The notes: generated from the sequence alone by a model not told the origin. Numbered from the stretch's first letter, positions 18,132 through 26,936 are shown. The stretch is DNA of 64,000 nt from Kiloniella majae (GCF_002118315.1 NZ_MTSZ01000001.1:868001-932000), one strand, 5' to 3'. Made by a program: numbers and translations.

Positions 18132-20813
18132 ATGCCAAAGCGTAAAAATTACAGCGTTTCTTTCTCATTATCACCGTGCCAAAAACACGATCAGTTTAAA
18201 AAGAAAACACTCCCTATTTTTCAAACATTCAAGAAAAAACCTAGGGTAAATGGCAAAGCGGCATATATAGTCCTCGTAGCAATAATTTTTGCACCAATTT
18301 TATGGATACCTGCGTTGCCAGTTTCAGATATTGTTCTCACCATTGCCGCGTTATTGATTGTCATTGCCTGCACCCAACCACTCGCCCGAAGGACAGGTCT
18401 CCCCTTCACTGTGGTATTGGGTTTTGTCGGCGTCATCATCGCGTCCGGTGCAAGCTGGCTTCTCCATACCCGGCTGACAGATCAGTTTAACGAAGCGGCG
18501 GCACTTGTCGTAAACATTCCCGTTTCATCTGCAACCTTTTTGGATGTCCTGCTGCCGATACTGCTCTTTCAAGGTGCCATAACCATTGACGTCAGGCGAC
18601 TGGCTAAAGACACCGTCCCCGTTATATTTCTGGCCGTCCTGGGCGTTTTTGTTGCGATTGCATTAATTGGTGGTGCCGTATCATTGGTATCCACTGCCCC
18701 CCTTGTTGTTTGCCTTCTGTTTGGGGCCATTGTTGCCACCACCGATCCCAGTGCTGTCATTAGCCTGTTTAGGGATCTGGGCGCACCCGAACGCCTGACT
18801 CGCTTGGTCGAAGGCGAAAGCCTGCTCAATGATGCTACGGCCATTGCCGCCTTTGGCGCTTTTCTAACCCTTATTATCTCTGGTGGTGGTTACGAGCCCG
18901 GGCTTATCCTCCAACAATTGGGGTCAGCCTTTCTTGGCGGTATCATTACGGGGATTATCTGTGGACGCTTGGCAATTTCACTGATTTCATGGTTAGGTTC
19001 TTTCCGTTCCGCCCAGTTGACCATCACTGTTGCCTTCCCCTTTGTCATCTACATTCTCGCCAAAAACTATATTCAAATCTCTGGCGTTGTTGCTGTGGTG
19101 ACAAGCGGTTTGGTCTTCAGTGCCATGGCACGGCCACGCTTTGAACCCGAAACCTTTAAGTTCTTTCAGGAAACGCTGGAACAACTCGCCTGGTGGGCAG
19201 GCGGCCTGGTCTTTATTCTCGCAGCCCTGGTTGTACCGGACTTGCTGTCTGACTTCGCCTTGTCGGACATTCTGATTATTCTAACCGCTGTCATTGCCGC
19301 TTTACTGGCAAGGGCCGTTATTCTGTTCGGCATTTTCCCCGTATTAACCGCCTTAAAGATTACCCAACGCGTTGATACCCCAACAAAGATTGTTATTGTC
19401 TGGGGCGGGTTACGCGGCGCTGTCACACTGGCACTTGCCCTGGCCGTCACAGAAAATCCGCTGATCGATAATGAAACCCAACGCTTTATTGCAATTCAGG
19501 CAACCGGCTTTGCGCTCTTTACTCTTTTGATACAGGGAACAACGCTGACCTCTTTGATGCAGTGGCTCAAACTGGATCAACTCTCGCCCATTGAACGCGC
19601 CTTTCGAACTCAGGTTCTCACGCAATCTCTCTCTAGTGTTAAGTCCGGATTGAGCAACTTCTCCAATCGTTTTCAGCTCGATCCCAAACTGACCGACTTA
19701 ACGGCCAAACAGTACATCAATCGCTTGTCCCGCATTGCCGAAGACAAATCCTATGAAGAAGAGATCAATGACAAGGATCGGTTGATCATTGGTCTGGTCG
19801 CCCTGACAAATCAGGAAAAATCGCTTCTACTGGACCAAAGATTAAGCGGCATTCTGCGCCATGATTTGGTTGATAGGTATTTGCTCGTTATCGAAGATAT
19901 GATCGACGCGGCCCGGCAAAGTGGTCGTGAGGGGTACATTTCAGCAGCAAAAAAACCCTACCGTCACAGCACACGATTCAAAGTCTTGAGTTGGGCTCAC
20001 ACCCATCTGGGATTTAACCGTCCCATTGCCTCGCATCTGGGCAAGCACTTTCACTTTTTGCTCATAAACCGCATTCTCGTGTTGGAACTAAAGGTCTTCC
20101 TCGATAACAAGCTCCATAGCTTACTGGGGCCGCGCCCTGTTGAAGTGCTCCAGGAAATCCTCAACCAGCGACTGGATAGCATAGAACGTCACTTGGCGGC
20201 GTTACGTCTTCAATACCCCAAGTTCGCCAGAACCCTTGATCGGCGAATTCTGGAACGTTTTGCCTATCGGGATGAGATAGAGCAGATTAAAAACCTGCGC
20301 GAAGCCGGTATTATCAGCACCGATTTGTCCCGCAGCCTGACAAATGAAGCCAACTCATTCCACGCCACCCGCAGATCAAAGATCCATGTGGATATCAAGG
20401 CGAAAACAGCCGAGCTTTTAACTGCTTTTCCTGTGTTCAAAGATCTGGAGATCGCTGAACTGGCCCAAATGACACAAGAACTGCAAACCCGTGTTCTTGC
20501 CGATGGCGCATATGTTTTCAGAAAGGGTGATAGCGCCGACGGCCTTTATTTCATTGAAAGCGGTGCCGTGGAAATTCGCATTGGCGATGAAGTTCATCGT
20601 CTGGGACATGGTGACTTCTTTGGTGAAATGGCCCTATTGGACGAAGCCCATAGAAGCGCATCAGTTAAATCCATCAGCTATTCGCATCTGTTGTTGCTTG
20701 AAAAAGATACCTTTCGCAAACTGGCTCGCACCCATCCGAACTGGCGCAGTGCCCTTGCCGAGATTGCCGCCAAACGAAAAACCATGAACAGAGAAAACAA
20801 AGAAGCATCCTGA
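18132..20813 (+). CDS. NhaP-type Na+(K+)/H+ antiporter with C-terminal cyclic-nucleotide-binding domain
   Basis: A CPA1-family cation/proton antiporter fused to a regulatory domain. The full frame has 893 codons. A membrane domain of about 12 segments (about 60-480) contains the CPA1 core motifs GAIVATTDPSAVISLFRDLG and VEGESLLNDATAIAAF. A long cytoplasmic helical region follows (about 500-740). A cNMP-binding domain comes last (about 755-880), with GDSADGLYFIESGAVEIRI and LGHGDFFGEMALLDEAHRSA; FFGEMALL and RSA are the phosphate-binding cassette. The start is uncertain: the ATG at 18132 follows a terminator directly and gives a Lys-rich leader unlike the family, while the first family-like sequence begins near an in-frame TTG at 18315. 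Cyclic-nucleotide control of ion exchange is inferred from the fusion. Confidence 0.88.
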   Translation: MPKRKNYSVSFSLSPCQKHDQFKKKTLPIFQTFKKKPRVNGKAAYIVLVAIIFAPILWIPALPVSDIVLTIAALLIVIACTQPLARRTGLPFTVVLGFVGVIIASGASWLLHTRLTDQFNEAAALVVNIPVSSATFLDVLLPILLFQGAITIDVRRLAKDTVPVIFLAVLGVFVAIALIGGAVSLVSTAPLVVCLLFGAIVATTDPSAVISLFRDLGAPERLTRLVEGESLLNDATAIAAFGAFLTLIISGGGYEPGLILQQLGSAFLGGIITGIICGRLAISLISWLGSFRSAQLTITVAFPFVIYILAKNYIQISGVVAVVTSGLVFSAMARPRFEPETFKFFQETLEQLAWWAGGLVFILAALVVPDLLSDFALSDILIILTAVIAALLARAVILFGIFPVLTALKITQRVDTPTKIVIVWGGLRGAVTLALALAVTENPLIDNETQRFIAIQATGFALFTLLIQGTTLTSLMQWLKLDQLSPIERAFRTQVLTQSLSSVKSGLSNFSNRFQLDPKLTDLTAKQYINRLSRIAEDKSYEEEINDKDRLIIGLVALTNQEKSLLLDQRLSGILRHDLVDRYLLVIEDMIDAARQSGREGYISAAKKPYRHSTRFKVLSWAHTHLGFNRPIASHLGKHFHFLLINRILVLELKVFLDNKLHSLLGPRPVEVLQEILNQRLDSIERHLAALRLQYPKFARTLDRRILERFAYRDEIEQIKNLREAGIISTDLSRSLTNEANSFHATRRSKIHVDIKAKTAELLTAFPVFKDLEIAELAQMTQELQTRVLADGAYVFRKGDSADGLYFIESGAVEIRIGDEVHRLGHGDFFGEMALLDEAHRSASVKSISYSHLLLLEKDTFRKLARTHPNWRSALAEIAAKRKTMNRENKEAS

Positions 20814-20846
20814 AGCTATTGAATGCCTCTTTGCAGAGGAAGTTAT

Positions 20847-20888
20847 CCATAGGAAAGTTGCCCTAGACAAAGTCCCCCATAGGAAAGT
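20847..20888 (+). repeat. 12-bp direct repeat carrying the ribosome site of the second MATE gene
   Basis: CCATAGGAAAGT occurs at 20847-20858 and again at 20877-20888, the second copy serving as the ribosome site for the GTG at 20895. It looks like a local duplication in the leader. Confidence 0.7.
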
Positions 20889-20894
20889 CATCCC

Positions 20895-22385
20895 GTGCCC
20901 CAAAACGACAAAACAAGAAAACCCAAAGCAGCAAAGGTCCGGGAAAGAGATCTTGTTCGCGGCAGTATTCCAGAGCATTTCAAAGCCCTGGCAATACCCG
21001 CTGGCATAGGGATGCTGTTTAATACACTCTACAATGTCGTTGATACCTTTTTTGCGGGCATGATCTCAACGGATGCACAGGCAGGACTTTCGGTTTCCTT
21101 TACTGTGTTTTTCATACTCATAGCCTTTGGTATCGGGCTGGGGCAGGGCATTTCCGCCCTTGTTGGCTCCGCCATTGGTGCCGGAAACCAAAAAGGAAAC
21201 CAGCCCAAGGACCAAAACGAAAGCCAGCCCGAGAATAGTAAGAACCCGGATCATAGCTTTCTACCAAAAGATATATCTGCACAGGGCCTCAGCTTTGCCA
21301 CTCTATTTTCTGGCATTCTCTGTGTGGCTGGCTATTACGCCATTCCTCATTTGCTGGATTTACTGGGGGTTTATAACGGCTATAGAACGTTAGCCCATAA
21401 TTACCTGATGCTCATTCTCTTTGCCGCACCGGCATTTATGATCGCCTTTGCCGCCAACGGTATCCTAAGCGCCCAAGGGGACACGGTTACAAACCGTAAT
21501 GCTTTGATTGGCGGTTTTGTCGCCAATTGTCTCTTGAACCCGCTGTTCATTTTTGGTGCTTTTGGCATTCCGGGGCTTGGCTTTGATGGCCTTGCCATAT
21601 CGACCGTTATTATCGAATGGTTCGTTGCCCTCTATCTGCTGTCCCACGCCCTGAAATCACGGGCAATGGCACAGACAAAGCTGTCCTGCTTCACTCCCCA
21701 TCTGAAAATCATAAAAGACATCGTCGCACAAGGGGCACCTGCAAGCCTGAACTTTCTCACCATCACCGTGGGCGTTTTTATGATCCAGTATTTCCTGCAA
21801 CCCTTCGGCGCAACCGCCGTCGCCGCCTATGGCATTGCCCTGCGTATTGAGCAACTTATTCTCTTACCCGGTCTGGGTCTGACAATTGTTCTCTTGCCGA
21901 TCATTGCGCAAAACCACGGGGCCAAAGAACTTGACAGAGTGCGCTATGCTTTTTGGTGGTGTGTGCTGACAGGCATCGGCATGATGCTGATCGGTGCGCT
22001 TCTTCTCCTGCTTGGTGGTAAGTTCTTGCTGGGCCTTTTCACTCAGGACCCAGATGTCATTTCCACCGGATTTGACTATCTGCTCTTGGCGGCCCCCATG
22101 CTGCCCGCCTACCTCACCCTCTTTGCCATGATGTCCTTTTTCCAAGGCATCAAACGCCCGATCTGGACCGTATGGATCGGAATTTACAGACAGATATTCG
22201 CCTCCGCAGGTTTCGCCGCCCTCTTCATCTATGTTTTAAACTGGGGCGCATGGGGCGTCTGGACTGCCGTCTTCACCGCCGTCTGGAGCGGCCTCCTTCT
22301 TTCCACAATTACCCTGATAATCGTTGCAAGAAAAAACATTCAAGGATTGGGTGGTCCGAGAATATTGAAGACGTGTAAGACTTAG
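20895..22385 (+). CDS. MATE family efflux transporter (second copy) with a polar loop insertion
   Basis: A 496-residue MATE transporter with two six-helix halves (GMLFNTLYNVVDTFFAG; GAPASLNFLTITVGVFMI). Between the second and third helices, where most relatives have a short loop, lies a polar Asn/Gln/Lys/Pro-rich insertion of about 30 residues (from GNQKGNQPKDQ to PKDISAQG). The start is GTG at 20895, preceded by AGGAAAG. The same 12-bp sequence carrying that ribosome site also occurs 30 bp further upstream. It lies 81 bp after the antiporter on the same strand and may be cotranscribed. Substrate unknown; it is clearly not a recent duplicate of the copy at 14.8 kb. Confidence 0.9.
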   Translation: MPQNDKTRKPKAAKVRERDLVRGSIPEHFKALAIPAGIGMLFNTLYNVVDTFFAGMISTDAQAGLSVSFTVFFILIAFGIGLGQGISALVGSAIGAGNQKGNQPKDQNESQPENSKNPDHSFLPKDISAQGLSFATLFSGILCVAGYYAIPHLLDLLGVYNGYRTLAHNYLMLILFAAPAFMIAFAANGILSAQGDTVTNRNALIGGFVANCLLNPLFIFGAFGIPGLGFDGLAISTVIIEWFVALYLLSHALKSRAMAQTKLSCFTPHLKIIKDIVAQGAPASLNFLTITVGVFMIQYFLQPFGATAVAAYGIALRIEQLILLPGLGLTIVLLPIIAQNHGAKELDRVRYAFWWCVLTGIGMMLIGALLLLLGGKFLLGLFTQDPDVISTGFDYLLLAAPMLPAYLTLFAMMSFFQGIKRPIWTVWIGIYRQIFASAGFAALFIYVLNWGAWGVWTAVFTAVWSGLLLSTITLIIVARKNIQGLGGPRILKTCKT

Positions 22386-22610
22386 ATAAATCTAGAGTTT
22401 GATTTAGCTGCTTTGTGCCAGAAGCAGACATTAAATTATTTAACATTACTAACAAAAATTGCGAGCTTTTAACTGATATATGATGGCCTCAAGTCCTAGC
22501 CTGGATGATCTCCGAACATTTGATACTCAGGAATCTTCTTACTTACATCAATAGCATTTTAGCGAATACTTTAGATGGACCAGTAATAAGATAAAAAACC
22601 CTTAGGGACT

Positions 22611-23150
22611 TTAAAAATCTTCCGAAATATCGCTCATATCGATCTGAGGAGGCTTCTCGGGAAGCGGTAGCTCTTGTATTCCGACTACATTAATTCCAAA
22701 TTTCTCCGCCAACTTTGATAATTCTTTGTCGCAGGTAAATATGCAATCGGCTTGTCGTGATAGGCCTATAGCAAGTATCTGCCGGTCAAATTTAATTTTC
22801 TGATAGGGGTATTCTTTGCTCGTGAGGCCTGAGCGCTTGCCAAACTTCTTTTGCATCTCCGCGCACTCTATTGCAGCCCTTAGATCGAAAGGTTCAATTC
22901 GAATTGTTTTCTGCTTTTGGATTTTTTCCAAAAATGAAAGGGTATCATCCCCTTGTTTAATAAGAATTTCCGATAAAACGGGAGTTGGTACAACTGCCTG
23001 TGTCCCGTTCTTGTTGAATTTTTCAAAAAGAAATTCAACCCGCTTTCCTGCCGCAAACTCTTCCTTAGGTACGCCTTCTGGAAGCGGTATGTCTGCGTCA
23101 GGTACAAGCAAAAGAATTAAAATGTTAGCGTCTAAAACTACTCTGCGCAA
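22611..23150 (-). CDS. PIN-domain (VapC-like) nuclease
   Basis: A 179-residue PIN-domain protein, a fold of Mg2+-dependent ribonucleases used by VapC toxins and RNA-processing enzymes. The acidic residues are in the expected order: D8 in VVLDANILILLL, E61 in VLSEILIKQG, D122 in KFDRQILAIGLSRQ and D140 in IFTCDKELSKL. It is longer than a typical VapC (about 130-140), with a polar tail ending in DISEDF. The start is TTG at 23150, two bases after the stop of the upstream gene and behind AGGGG, so translation is probably coupled. That makes a two-gene operon. The upstream partner has no familiar antitoxin fold, so the toxin label is an inference. Confidence 0.8.
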   Translation of the reverse strand: MRRVVLDANILILLLVPDADIPLPEGVPKEEFAAGKRVEFLFEKFNKNGTQAVVPTPVLSEILIKQGDDTLSFLEKIQKQKTIRIEPFDLRAAIECAEMQKKFGKRSGLTSKEYPYQKIKFDRQILAIGLSRQADCIFTCDKELSKLAEKFGINVVGIQELPLPEKPPQIDMSDISEDF

Positions 23151-23152
23151 AG

Positions 23153-23884
23153 TTAACCCCTAATGTCTTTTAGTTGTTTTATTGGATCTTCTTCAGCAGA
23201 CCACCCTAAGTCATAAGAGCGTAATTCTCTTGCAAGATCGCCTAGCGGCTTGTCTTCCAAAACACTAAAACTGGTAGCTTTAAGGCTAGCAAGTGTCCAG
23301 TTACCGTCAGGTTCTCTAAACCACTTGCCTTCACCAGATAATCTTATGGTGGCGTCAAACATAAATTCTCTTAATTCTAAAGCAAGCCCCTCATTGACCT
23401 CAATATTGGAAATAGACTCACCTTGATCTTCAAGAATGACATGTTTGGACTTGTCTTTCCCTCTCAAGCTAACAATAACTCCTTGTAATTCGCTGGGCTG
23501 CTTTATAGGGCCTATTCTTTGAGGTATCGGAGCTTTCACACCGGGAAATTCAATGATTTCAGCAGAAACTAGAGTATCTGTAGGAGAGAAGGTTGCACTT
23601 GTATTATCCTCACGCAACAGCTTGTTAAGGGCTTCGGAGGCATTTTTAACATCTATTGGTGTATCTGTTTTGTTTAGTGTTTTATATCGATCGCGAACTC
23701 GTATTTCTGCAATTTCATCAACCTGAATTTCGATAGCCACACTCCCTTCGTGGACATTGTCAAAATGTACACTATTAGGCTCGCCCAAAATTTTAGATAT
23801 TTGGACAAGATACTCTCCAAGCCTTTCCATGGGGAAGGTGGCGGGTTTATGGTTCTTTATTCTAAAGGTATACGTGTTACGCAT
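23153..23884 (-). CDS. Uncharacterised partner protein of the PIN nuclease
   Basis: Not recognised as a named family. The 243 residues have no signal peptide or membrane segment. The N-terminal half begins MRNTYTFRIKNHKPATFPME and contains a region reading EGSVAIEIQVDEIAEIRVRDRY; the C-terminal half looks beta-rich (GVIVSLRGKDKSKHVILED, EFMFDATIRLSGEGKWFREP) and ends in a short acidic tail. It has no ribbon-helix-helix, AbrB-like or HTH DNA-binding motif that I can see. The stop lies two bases before the PIN start, so the two are very likely made together. The ATG at 23884 has a poor ribosome site. Base composition is AT-rich compared with the flanks. It could be an antitoxin-like partner or a substrate-binding subunit. 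Confidence 0.7.
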   Translation of the reverse strand: MRNTYTFRIKNHKPATFPMERLGEYLVQISKILGEPNSVHFDNVHEGSVAIEIQVDEIAEIRVRDRYKTLNKTDTPIDVKNASEALNKLLREDNTSATFSPTDTLVSAEIIEFPGVKAPIPQRIGPIKQPSELQGVIVSLRGKDKSKHVILEDQGESISNIEVNEGLALELREFMFDATIRLSGEGKWFREPDGNWTLASLKATSFSVLEDKPLGDLARELRSYDLGWSAEEDPIKQLKDIRG

Positions 23885-24101
23885 CTGAATTTACCGAGAA
23901 TATATTGCTTAAGTTTGTTGTATATCTTTGTTATATTGAGTTTAAGTTATATTAATAATAAAGAAGTTAAACAAATCACAAAGCCTTTTTATCACTTTTA
24001 TCCTGCCTCGAGTTAATTGCGATTATAAATCAGGCTATGGTTTATCTGAAATGTGCCATAGGTGCGTAGTGAATTGATTTGTTAATTGCTTATTGGTTGG
24101 C

Positions 24102-25571
24102 TCACTTTAAGACAGATAAGCACCTACTCAATACCTGCAGATTACCAATTATAATAAGTTTTAACTTCTTTCTAGTACGAGTAACATTCTGAAACAGCAT
24201 TTTTACTGTGTCATAATATGTTCTTGAGTTGTATATAAGTCGCCCACTAGAGGCATAAGAAAAATACTCATCAATAACAACTGCAACATTATCGAATTCC
24301 TGGCCGATCACTCTATGAGAATTCTGGCTAGAAACCTGAGCATATGATTCGTGATGTTCGGTGTTATATCGAGATGGAGTTAGTCTAAGAACTTCCCATC
24401 CTTCACTTGCTATTAGAGTAAGATAATTTTTAACATTTGAAGAATCAGTGAAATAGTCGAAATCAATATTTGCACAATTTGAAACTGAAATATTATTTCT
24501 TTTATTGTTAAAGAGAACCTTTATGAAATTAGCAATTTCTTTGTTTGTTCTTATTTTTTCTGACAGCTTATATTTGGTTGTACTTCCAGTGGCATCGATT
24601 TTACCCTCCACATCCACACGCGATTCAGATGAATGTAATGTTTGTTGTTTATCATAGGAGAATACACAGTGGGTATTGGTTGAAGCCGCATCCCCAATTA
24701 GCTTATCAAGTTGATTGGCATAAATTCTTTGAGTTTCGTCAACGACAACTAAGTCAATAGTTGTGAAATCATAATCCTTAAAATCCCGTATAGATACTAT
24801 ATTCCAGCCAAGCTGCTTCAATCTCAAGTGGCCTTCATTGAGTTGCCCGCAATGGACTATTACAGTTCTTAATGAGCTTCTGACGGATTTGACTATATCG
24901 TATGTTAGCAATGTTTTTCCGGTGCCAGGCCCTCCAGTTAGTGATATGAAAGCTGATGTTCCAGTGCTCACGTCAGCTATAATTCTCCCTTTAATATTTT
25001 CTTGATTTCCCGTTAAAAAATATTGGTCATTAACAAATTTAGATGTGGAGTTAAAAGGGGAAACTAAATAGTCAGAAGGATTGAAAAGAGAATCTGGACT
25101 TTCTAATTTAACTAAATTTTGGCTCGTTAAAAGTTGCACTAAAGAATTTAGGTGAACAACATCCAAGCCTCCAGAATAATTTAATTGATATAATGTTTTC
25201 GTTTTAGTGACGAAGCAAAAATTGTGAATAACCTTATTAATATGGCTAAGATAGTACTGATTTCTAATTAGCTGTTTCTTTATTTTTTCTTCAGTACTTT
25301 CACTCTTAATTTCTACATTAATTATGTAATTATCGCCAAAGCGAAGAAGATCAAACTCTTTACTTATATGTTGTATTTTATAGCCAACATAAAAGTCGTT
25401 GAAAATATTTACAAACGACAATAAGGTGAGCATTTCGTTTATAAGTACTTTTAGGTCATCTATTTCGTGGTTATTAATACCAACACCATAGTAATCAGTA
25501 AATGAACTGAATTCGCTTAAACCCAAAGAATCATGCGCTTGAGCTAGCGATAATAAATTTATGCTTTTCAT
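24102..25571 (-). CDS. Schlafen-group-3 (DUF2075) helicase with N-terminal PD-(D/E)xK-like domain
   Basis: A 489-residue putative nuclease-helicase. The N-terminal region has EFDLLRFGDNYIINVEIKS (D74, E87-x-K89) followed by a helix with a Gln (KKQLIRNQ), the layout of the PD-(D/E)xK nuclease core. The ATPase part matches the superfamily 1-like DUF2075/SLFN-g3 domain: Walker A GGPGTGKT at 213-220, Walker B LVVVDETQR with D278 E279, a motif III-like FSYDKQQTL (304-312), IRTNKEIANF (340-349), and motifs V/VI RVIGQEFDNVAVVID and QNVTRTRKKL. The ATG at 25571 (AGAG upstream) is preferred; an in-frame TTG at 25649 would add 26 residues. Very AT-rich. Similar helicases occur in mobile and anti-phage gene sets; function here is unproven. 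Confidence 0.78.
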   Translation of the reverse strand: MKSINLLSLAQAHDSLGLSEFSSFTDYYGVGINNHEIDDLKVLINEMLTLLSFVNIFNDFYVGYKIQHISKEFDLLRFGDNYIINVEIKSESTEEKIKKQLIRNQYYLSHINKVIHNFCFVTKTKTLYQLNYSGGLDVVHLNSLVQLLTSQNLVKLESPDSLFNPSDYLVSPFNSTSKFVNDQYFLTGNQENIKGRIIADVSTGTSAFISLTGGPGTGKTLLTYDIVKSVRSSLRTVIVHCGQLNEGHLRLKQLGWNIVSIRDFKDYDFTTIDLVVVDETQRIYANQLDKLIGDAASTNTHCVFSYDKQQTLHSSESRVDVEGKIDATGSTTKYKLSEKIRTNKEIANFIKVLFNNKRNNISVSNCANIDFDYFTDSSNVKNYLTLIASEGWEVLRLTPSRYNTEHHESYAQVSSQNSHRVIGQEFDNVAVVIDEYFSYASSGRLIYNSRTYYDTVKMLFQNVTRTRKKLKLIIIGNLQVLSRCLSVLK

Positions 25572-25904
25572 TGAATAAACTCTAAACCAAATTTTGTAAT
25601 AAGAACTCACTAACCGCATTAACACGGAGCGGGTTAGCTTTTCCAGCAACTGACAGCTTTATAGATAGCTTTCCGGAAATAGACGGACGCCACTTATTCT
25701 CAAATGTCCGCTTAGGGTTGAAAGCGGAAGCTCCAATAACAAATCAAACATTATATAAAATAGCCAAATGCACAACCTTAAGTGTTATTGATACATCCTT
25801 TCAAACAATAATCTTCTTGTAACTAAACAGGTTGATTCAGCTATAGTGATTCCCAAAATTGGCTCAATCCAGCTTAAAACTATTATGCGAGCTGCTCGTT
25901 CCTC

Positions 25905-26771
25905 CTACCCCCTAAAAGCGCCTCGAATATATATCGCCAACTCTTCCGCTAAAACTTTGTTCGGGCCGTCTGCTAGGTACATGTTTATGCTACATCGGGG
26001 GAGAGTTGGTAACTCGCCGCGGTGGTCGATTTCTTCGATGCCGGGGTCGCTGAAGGTTGGTAGTTCGGGGCGCACGGCAAAGTCTGCGGCGACGGCGACC
26101 GAGGTGGAATCTTCGCTGTCTGTATCTACCGCGTCCAGCCAGGGAATGTTCGCCTGTTCCAAGGCATCAATCATGGATCGCCGAAAGGCACAGCCGCGCA
26201 CCATTGCAACAGGTAGAGGACGTGCCATCCACGCGTGACCATTTACGGCCCCCGTCCATAACAGAGGCTGCACGACTAACAACTCACCATTGTCGGGCAA
26301 TTTATGGTCTTTGTCATATACCTCAGTCGTCAGGATCAGATCTTGTTGGCCATGCTCGATTTCACTGGCCAGATCAATTGATCCCGCAGTTTTCAGCTTG
26401 ACCTGTACCCGGGGGAAATCACGGTTGAACTGCTTGAGAACATTTGGAATATGAGGCCTGATCACATCGCCCGGCACACCAAGACAGATACTGCCCTCGT
26501 ACTTGGGGGCTGTTAATCTTCCCCAGATTTCATCGTTCAGGTCCAGCATTGACCGTGCATAGCCAAGCAACTGGTCTCCCTCTGCCGTTGGTCGGATGCC
26601 CCGTCCACTATTACGGTCCAGCAAGGGCAGACCAACACTTTCTTCCAGCCGCTTGATTTGCATGCTGATTGTTGACTGGGTCATGTGAAGTTTGTTTGCC
26701 GCAGCGGTCATACCACCGGTTTCACTGACCGTGATAAAACTGCGTAATGTTCCAAGGTCAAAATTTCTCAA
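25905..26771 (-). CDS. LysR-family transcriptional regulator
   Basis: A 288-residue LysR-type regulator. The N-terminal winged HTH is clear (LRSFITVSETGGMTAAANKL then TQSTISMQIKRLEESVG, residues about 8-50), followed by the linker helix and an effector-binding domain of the periplasmic-binding-protein type. It is divergent from the DUF1127 gene, so it probably controls that gene and itself. A palindrome fitting the LysR T-N11-A layout lies in the shared gap. The start is TTG at 26771, with AGG about 7 nt upstream. The effector is unknown. Confidence 0.92.
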   Translation of the reverse strand: MRNFDLGTLRSFITVSETGGMTAAANKLHMTQSTISMQIKRLEESVGLPLLDRNSGRGIRPTAEGDQLLGYARSMLDLNDEIWGRLTAPKYEGSICLGVPGDVIRPHIPNVLKQFNRDFPRVQVKLKTAGSIDLASEIEHGQQDLILTTEVYDKDHKLPDNGELLVVQPLLWTGAVNGHAWMARPLPVAMVRGCAFRRSMIDALEQANIPWLDAVDTDSEDSTSVAVAADFAVRPELPTFSDPGIEEIDHRGELPTLPRCSINMYLADGPNKVLAEELAIYIRGAFRG

Positions 26772-26807
26772 TCTACTGCCTTTCCCGTGCTCGTCTGATA
26801 TCAGAAA

Positions 26808-26830
26808 ATCACATTATCAATTTTTGTGAT
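26808..26830. promoter_or_regulatory. Candidate LysR-type operator
   Basis: ATCACA, 11 bases, then TGTGAT (26808-26813 and 26825-26830) form a perfect 6-bp inverted repeat with LysR-like spacing, about 40 bp upstream of the regulator's own start. No binding data; this is a pattern call. Confidence 0.5.
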
Positions 26831-26893
26831 GATATTCATCAACACTATTCACTTTCATAATACTAAATTCGTGACAATATATCAATAACATTG

Positions 26894-26926
26894 ATTACAA
26901 ACACCAAGACCATCACATTTTGTAAT
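26894..26926. promoter_or_regulatory. Second inverted repeat next to the DUF1127 start
   Basis: ATTACAA (26894-26900) and TTGTAAT (26920-26926) are perfect inverted 7-mers 19 bases apart, ending just before the DUF1127 ribosome site. This could be a second operator half-site pair or an mRNA leader hairpin. Confidence 0.4.
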
Positions 26927-26936
26927 GGAGGATAAA

